Shown here: in pieces, positions 57,620-64,000 of the stretch
Position numbering within the stretch: position 1 is the first letter of the stretch
Layout: each line of letters begins with the position of its first letter
NCBI RefSeq assembly: GCF_963966145.1
Contig: NC_091051.1
Location: 2,790,001-2,854,000, forward strand
DNA length: 64,000 nucleotides
Source: Tenebrio molitor
Taxonomy: Eukaryota > Arthropoda > Insecta > Coleoptera > Tenebrionidae
Direction of reading: 5' to 3'
Position numbers and translations under genes: made by a program
The notes under the pieces: generated by a model
Seen by the model: only the letters and a program-made list of their open reading frames with translations
Told to the model about the DNA's origin: nothing
Database searches by the model: none

Positions 57620-60480
57620 TTTTTTCTATTTTGCCCCTATTTTAAATAAAAAAAAAGTTAAAAACAATGCTAGGAAAATTAATTTGGGAGATATAAGGGG
57701 TTGGTAACACTGGTAACTAGACGAACAATTGCAAGTTTTGCATTTAAAGCGTAGTGATCACCTAGCACCCACTCACTGTGAGTCACTGCCAACATAAAAA
57801 ATTTAAGTAAATGTTCCTGAAACCGGTACCGAAAAGAACTCCTTGAGTGTTATACTGACTGGATGGTGAATGCGCCGGGAGAAGTTCAACTGAAATGTTT
57901 TGATGTTTCTGGTATTTACAGCTTTAAAAGGGAATTAAAAACTGCATTTTACGTCCGGTCGCACCAGCAAAAACTAATATTGCTGCAGTTGGGAGTTGTA
58001 AAATGTAAATTTCCATTTTTTTTGTCCTTTCGAGGAGTCGCCGACTCTTTCATCCCCTATTTAGCCGCGGTGAACCCGTTTTAAATACCGAAGGCGTCTA
58101 TTTCCGTACCAAAATCGGTGGGGCCCAACCGGAGGTGAAAATCAATTTGGCGATGAAACTTTAAAAAAGGTCGTCGCTTAAAGACTCCGGATAAATCCGG
58201 AGCCGCGCACTTAACCCGTTTCCCGTTCGCGCCGCATTTTTCGCGGCTTCCCAAAATAACCCCGGGGTCATTACCGGAGACACGTCACGTCAACAATAAT
58301 ATCGATTCAATACAATCTCGGGTAATGTAAGCTGGCGGCCGTAACACGGTTAACCTGTCAGGTGCAACGGGTTCAGCAAGTCCGCCCCCGGCGCGCTCCC
58401 TAATTTCGAACGAACGCACAACCCTGTTGTGTCTTCGGCTGCGTTTAATCCATACAAACGGCGGCGAACCCATCCGGAAAATTGAAAACATTTTTTCCCG
58501 CTCAATCGCCACAAAAATTTATGAGGGGCGGCCCTATGGAATCTCCCATTTACGGGACTTATTTGATTTTATATCGGCGTAATAATACCCCAATAAAGTC
58601 CCAGCTTCCATTAGGGATTTTATTGGCGCGGTGATAACCGACTCGTATTGCCACTACTGTCCGGCTAATGTAACGCCGTAAAAATTCCGCTCAACAGGGC
58701 GGTGCGCGCGCTCGCACGGCGAGCTTTTCTTCAACAGTTACAAAAAAAATCTGCAAGACGGGAAATCTAGAAAATGTTTTGTAAAAATGGTGGAGGCGCC
58801 GGGACAGTTTTTTATTAAAATAATGATGTCTTTGTAACTGATGGAGCTGCATCAAACCTGATAAGTGCCTTTTGGAGGTTTAATTATGGCGACTGAGATA
58901 CTAAGGTAACGGCGTAAAAATTCCTTTCTACAGTGCGGTGCGCGCGCTCGCACTGCGGGACTTAGGTACCACAACTCGCTACACTGATTTGCATATTCAA
59001 ATCTCGTAGTCCTTGAGGCAAACTTTCTCGCTGTATAATATTTTGGAAAAATCACAGTTGGGAGCCTGAGGCTGTAATAAATCAGTGGCGCGCGTTTGTT
59101 CCGAATTTGTGGTTTTAATTTAACAAGCCTGGAGGATAACTCGTCGGGACGTGCATCACACACTGTCTAATTAAACAAGAGTCGACTCTAATGACTCCGG
59201 AAAATTCACCACCACCGTCTGGGTTTTTCTTGGGGAAAATTGGAAACTGCAAGACAAACAGCGAAAGTGGCACGCTCGAAGATAAACAAAACCGCCAGAT
59301 AAATAATTTATTGAATGTGGAGAAGCGCACCGGCTTCGCAAAATGTAAATTTTCCATTTTTCGACCTCGGCAAGTGATTGCTTCGGTGTTGGTTTAGTTT
59401 TTCGTAGAAGACAATCGATACGCGTGGAAATTTACGTAGATTTGGAACGAATTCGTGTTCGAATATTTGGAAATTCAGCCGTCTGGAAATTTTCATCTTT
59501 GTGGAACAAAGCCGCTCTGAGTCTTGGGAGCAAATGAAATTTAATTTAAACAACAAACAAATCGTTTAGTGGGTCCCGCACACGCGAAACCAACACTTTA
59601 TCTGTTGTAAAAATACATAAATTTCAACCCTCGTGTGGATTATTAATGTACTTTCCCCCATAAATTTTGTATTAGGGAGCGTTGTTGTGTCGCGATAAAT
59701 CTAGCCGACTCGTTACTTGCACGCATTAACATAAGAGTGCCGCAATAACGGGGGCGGCAAATACGGGAGGAAGGGGTGCACAACACGAAATTAGAGTCGG
59801 TGTAATTGGAGGCGGCGAGAGGAAACGAAGAGTATTTCGCATTGTTGCAAAGTTCTACTCCGGCTCCTGCAAAGATTCCAATCGTAAATCCGGATCTAGT
59901 GATGTATGGAAGCATAACTAATAATAATGCTCAAGATGCAAATTAAATTGTTCTTTTAAAACCCTGCCCGGGGGAGTTACATAATGGAATGAATTGTTCT
60001 GGGGAGAGAACATTTCGGAAAAATAAACGGGAGTGAAATATAGTTTATCTGAACGGGACGTGGTTTGACATACGTGATGCCGAAACAAAAGGACTCTGAT
60101 GGATCATCTAAATGTGCGGCGAGGGTATCACTACCTCACAACAAACGCATTATTATTCGTCATGCTCGGGGTGAAAATAAATAAAATGAAAAGAGCTGCT
60201 CGTGGGAAGGTATCGAAAAGAAGCTTCGTTCGAATATTCGGGCGCTTTTCTACTTTTAAGAAAATTTCAATCTGGCTACTTCAGTGTTTAGGGAAAGTGT
60301 AGTTAAGAGGATCACCCTCTCACCCTATTCGTAAATCGTTAACGACGATGAAAGGGGAGACTCGGACCACCTGAAACCAGAGTAGTTTTACACTCTTTCG
60401 GATTTCAGCAATAACGTTTCAAAACGAGGCCATCAAATTTTACAGCGTTGGATAAAAGGCAAACCAAAAATTTAGTGTTG
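57620..60480. other. Non-coding stretch; GGCGCCGGGA repeat at 58786
   Basis: Besides one copy of the GGCGCC-core repeat (58763-58804) and a diverged one at 57862-57882, I see no gene or RNA. GTGCGCGCGCTCGCAC-type palindromic sequence occurs twice, at 58701-58718 and 58937-58954. Confidence 0.4.
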
Positions 60481-60720
60481 TTTCCTGGCGCATCCACCAG
60501 TTTTGCGCAACCACAAATTTACTTCCTGGTTACGGAAAATAGCACTTTCCACGCTTTCATTACCGGGGAAAGTGGAACGCGGCCGTTTCATTTGCTTCCA
60601 AAATTGCCTATTTTTCACCAGAAGGGTGCGAGCAGGGAGAGGACAATGGATACAAATTCCAAGACATAATTATCGACTTAATTCCCTCAAATTTCTTTCC
60701 TTTATTTCTTTAATTGTGTA
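60481..60720 (+). repeat. Duplicated segment, copy A
   Basis: Starts at GGCGCATCCACCA and matches 61499-61735 over about 230 bases. Shared strings include CGCTTTCATTACCG(G/T)GGAAA, TTCATTTGC(T/C)TCCAAAATTG and ACAATGGATACAAATTCCAA against ACAACGGATGCAAATTCCAG. Non-coding. Confidence 0.8.
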
Positions 60721-60726
60721 TGTACA

Positions 60727-61099
60727 TACAGGGTGTTATTGAAAGTTGTACAGATATTTTAACCATGAGCTGCTGGCTTCATGTAGAACTCGGAAAAAAT
60801 ATCTAAAAAATAAAAATGATATTTATTTTTTGAGCTACAATTTTTTTAATTGCCTTTAGTCTTCTACGTTGTCAAACAACCTCGTAGGTAGAATTTCGGC
60901 ACATTTTAAAAATACACCCTGTATATCATATTTTATAAAAGTACACCAATGCGGTTTCCTTGTTTTAAAGCATATTTCCTATAAGTTACTTCGCATTGGC
61001 GTACATTTTATAAAACATGATATACAGGGTGTATTTTTAAAATCAGCTGAAATTTTACCTACGAGGTTGTTTGACAACGTAGAAGACTTAAAGCAATCA
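60727..61099. mobile_element. Composite foldback MITE, copy 6 (right arm truncated)
   Basis: The left end TACAGGGTGTTATTGAAAG, left arm, whole centre and the start of the right arm are present. The match stops near 61099 within the right arm. It lies between the two copies of the duplicated segment. Confidence 0.88.
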
Positions 61100-61498
61100 A
61101 ATCCAAGAACTGTGTCTTGTAGACTGAAATATGACGAATCAAGTGGAAGAAGCTTCATCATTGTATTGCTAAAATTTAAAATAATGATTTTGTAATTTAA
61201 AAATATGGTGGAAGAGCCGGGATATTTTTTTTTTACTACCAACAACACTATCTCATTGACCGTTTGAGCTAAATCGAATCTAAAAACAGTCTTTTAGACT
61301 TAATCGAATGCAAAAAAATCGCAGGTCCCAAAACGTCAATCGAGAAAACTGCGAATTTGTTTTGTAAGAATGGAAAGGCGCCAGGATATTATAAGACACC
61401 ATCTCGAGATCTATTTCGATTATTTTGGCCAATTCGGTGTTCTGTGAAAGTGTTAAGAAGATTGGTAAAAGATCAACCAACAACACATTTGCTGTTGC

Positions 61499-61735
61499 TA
61501 TCCCGGCGCATCCACCACAAATTTCCTTCCTGGTACAATGGCCCTTTCCGCGCTTTCATTACCGTGGAAAGTGGAACACATCCATTTCATTTGCCTCCAA
61601 AATTGTCTATTTTTCACAAGAGGGAGTTGAGGATGTGACAGTGGAGCAGGAACAGGACAACGGATGCAAATTCCAGGACGTAATTATCAACTTAAATCAC
61701 TTAAATGCCGACGATTGTTTCATTTCTTTCACTTA
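61499..61735 (+). repeat. Duplicated segment, copy B
   Basis: Direct-repeat partner of 60481-60720, about 1 kb away, with several substitutions and small indels. Both copies begin at a reverse-strand GGCGCC-type repeat core. Confidence 0.8.
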
Positions 61736-64000
61736 GTGTTTCACTTCTGTTTATTTATGCAGAACACAGAACAAATCGATTAATTAAAAACTCTAGTTTA
61801 TAACTTTTCTCTTAGTAATTGATACGGTTCAAATAGCGAATTCAATCGGAGGAAAACGAGGCGAATTTCTTCGCCCGGAAACAAGACAAACACCATCTTG
61901 GAACTAAATGAATTATCGACAGTTTATTTACCGTCAAATGTGGTCTGTTTACGATTTCATATCGTTTGATAGAATAACACAGACACGTTTCCTCGATTTT
62001 TCCTTTTTCGTAACGGAAACACTTCCGGAATATGTCGAGGTCGAGCGATTCATAAAAGAGTCAGTCGATACAATCACTACGCCAGTTCCACCACGTCGAA
62101 AGCGCTAATTATCATTCGGTAAAAGAAGTCCAGCCACGTCGGACGCAATCAGTGTTTGGATGGATGACCGCCGCGTTGCTTTTTCACTTCATAGATTCGT
62201 ATCTGTAATGATAAACTAATTCGGCCTGATTCTTATGACAATTAATGATAATGATAACAATGATAATGATGATAATATTAGTAAAGAAAAAAATGTGGTA
62301 GTGCGTAGGACTCGCAAGCATCTGTAAATTTTTATCAGCTAATTTTTTTTGGGGGGGTGAAGTTGATATTCTGCTTAATGAAGCATTAAGGTCATTTCTG
62401 AAATTTGAGTGACGTGAGGGTGCAAGACGTTCGCGTGGTGTTGCCCTTTCGGACAGGGAGGAAATTTGGCGGATGGGATCCATCTGGTGTCTGACAGCCA
62501 CAACCGCCTAACAAAAGCCGGTCCGTTGCTCCCCCCAGAGCAAACAGAACACTAAAGAAGAGTTACGGGTATTTCCCCTGAACAGCAATAAACTTGTCAA
62601 AGGGTGGCGGAATTTATTCCATAATATGTGTCAGAGGGTGATGCACGTTCCGGTGGCGCTAGATTTATGCATACACATCCTCCTGGCAGGAAATAAATAT
62701 AGCGTCATACTGATCTAGTTTCTTTTTAGAATTTAAAATCCAATTTCGACGGGAAATTGGAAACGAACAAATTTTATATAATCGAATCGGTGGAATTGAA
62801 ATGATGGGTCGATGATGTGCGGTTTTTCAAATCGGATTTAAGTAATTTGGTCGAGGGTTAAGCCGCGGATAATTTATTGTACGACGGGATCGAAGATGAT
62901 ACGGTGGCGCCGCCCCCGGCGTCTCAATTAAACGAGTCGCGTGGCAATTTTTGTTAATCTATCGATCTCGTGGGCGATACACAATGGTTGAATTATCGCC
63001 GACGAGGTCATTTCTGACAACGCTGCTGCATATTAATCACCCGAAAACAATATACGGGGAATATAATTCGGCCCGGAATTATATTCACATTTCAGATCGC
63101 TCCAAGATACCGCCCGAAACAACAACATCTGTCAAATTGTATCTCATTCGACGTCCTGCAGGATCAGGGCCACTAGTTGCGCCGCGTGGGCGGCTAATCT
63201 CCCCGGCCCAGGATAATGGGAAAAGTCGCATTGTTGCGCACCGGAAAAATATGACACGGCGTTTTGTTGCTCATTTTCCCTCGGTTAAATATTCACCGAA
63301 CGAAATTGTCGAAATTGAATTGTAAATTGGATGTGTCCTAAGGCGCACCAACTTGGACCGACCCTCGTTACGTATTACCACCTCGGCTTAGTGACGCGGG
63401 GTCGACGTTTCAAAAGCGTATTGGCTTTCAATTTGCAAAGAAAATATAACGCGGATGCCAAAACAAATAACACATTTGTATTCCGGCCGTCTCGCCGAAT
63501 ATGAGAAGGGTGAGAATGTGGGGGATGCCATTAGCTGATTGGAAGTCGGTTTTGTTTTTTTTTTAATTATAAAGCGCAACGGTCGGTCCTGGAGCTCTGC
63601 TTATCCTCAAGCTATATTTCTCGCCTGTTGACAGCATTAATGAAACATTTTGAGAGCGCTCCCGCAAATTGGGTTTCACTGGCGGTTCGGGGTCTCCCCC
63701 AAATATTTATGGCGTCATTATCTGCGACAATCGCAAAATAAAACTACACTTGCATAATAATTACGTTTGTTATCGCTACATTTGTCATCTAACAGAAATA
63801 ATTAAGCACCCAAATTTCCCGGCGCATCCGCCATTTTGTCAAATCACCAACAAGGTTGATGAAACGCACACAATTTTATCTAGTCCACAATGTATGTTTT
63901 CTTGGGAAGAAGAATAGAATTTTCTTCAATTGAATAGTTTAAGTAAAGGCCAAAAAGTGCATCTTTTTGTTCGAGTCTGAGTTTTTGGCCGAGGCGCGCC
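61736..64000. other. Non-coding stretch to the window end
   Basis: No gene recognised. An (AATGAT)n-like microsatellite lies at 62244-62280. A reverse-strand copy of the GGCGCC-core repeat is at 63817-63835. Confidence 0.4.

Overview
The window is nuclear DNA of an insect, most likely a beetle. Three intron-containing genes encode recognisable animal proteins, introns are short (about 45 to 1,600 bases), one promoter has the arthropod TATA plus TCAGT arrangement, and intergenic DNA is AT-rich and full of small TA-flanked mariner-type inverted-repeat elements. Large NACHT-ankyrin genes next to such elements are known from tenebrionid beetles such as Tribolium; the species cannot be proved from this sequence.

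Layout. 1-2965: non-coding DNA ending in a 1.85 kb element with terminal inverted repeats, which holds two smaller inverted-repeat elements. 3022-7314: the main gene, an intact 1,430-residue exon encoding an N-terminal nuclease-like domain, a NACHT NTPase and about ten ankyrin repeats. 10195-14880: two broken head-to-tail copies of the same gene, one split by a satellite-like array (12152-13119). Between them and the intact gene is a minus-strand first exon of an acylated membrane-associated protein (9873-10110). 14881-24950: no gene, several inverted-repeat elements. 24956-26028: a predicted two-exon minus-strand gene for a small membrane protein. 28128-34547: two well-supported plus-strand genes, a GALNT10-type polypeptide GalNAc-transferase (10 exons, 590 residues) and the ATP-dependent NAD(P)H-hydrate dehydratase (3 exons, 333 residues). 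34560-44210: no gene; diverged repeat array and a GC-rich minisatellite. 44271-45377: a two-exon secreted His/Lys/Gly-rich protein with a clear core promoter. 45450-64000: no gene recognised; foldback elements, a LINE endonuclease fragment, and a dispersed GGCGCC-core repeat.

How the genes relate. The GalNAc-transferase (Golgi mucin-type O-glycosylation), the hydrate dehydratase (repair of damaged NAD(P)H) and the secreted protein are ordinary unrelated neighbours. The NACHT-ankyrin locus is the distinctive part. Its domain order (nuclease-like, NTPase switch, repeat sensor) resembles STAND immune receptors, and an N-terminal domain of this kind is used as the effector in some bacterial anti-phage systems. 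One intact copy beside decaying tandem copies suggests birth-and-death evolution. An immune role is an inference.
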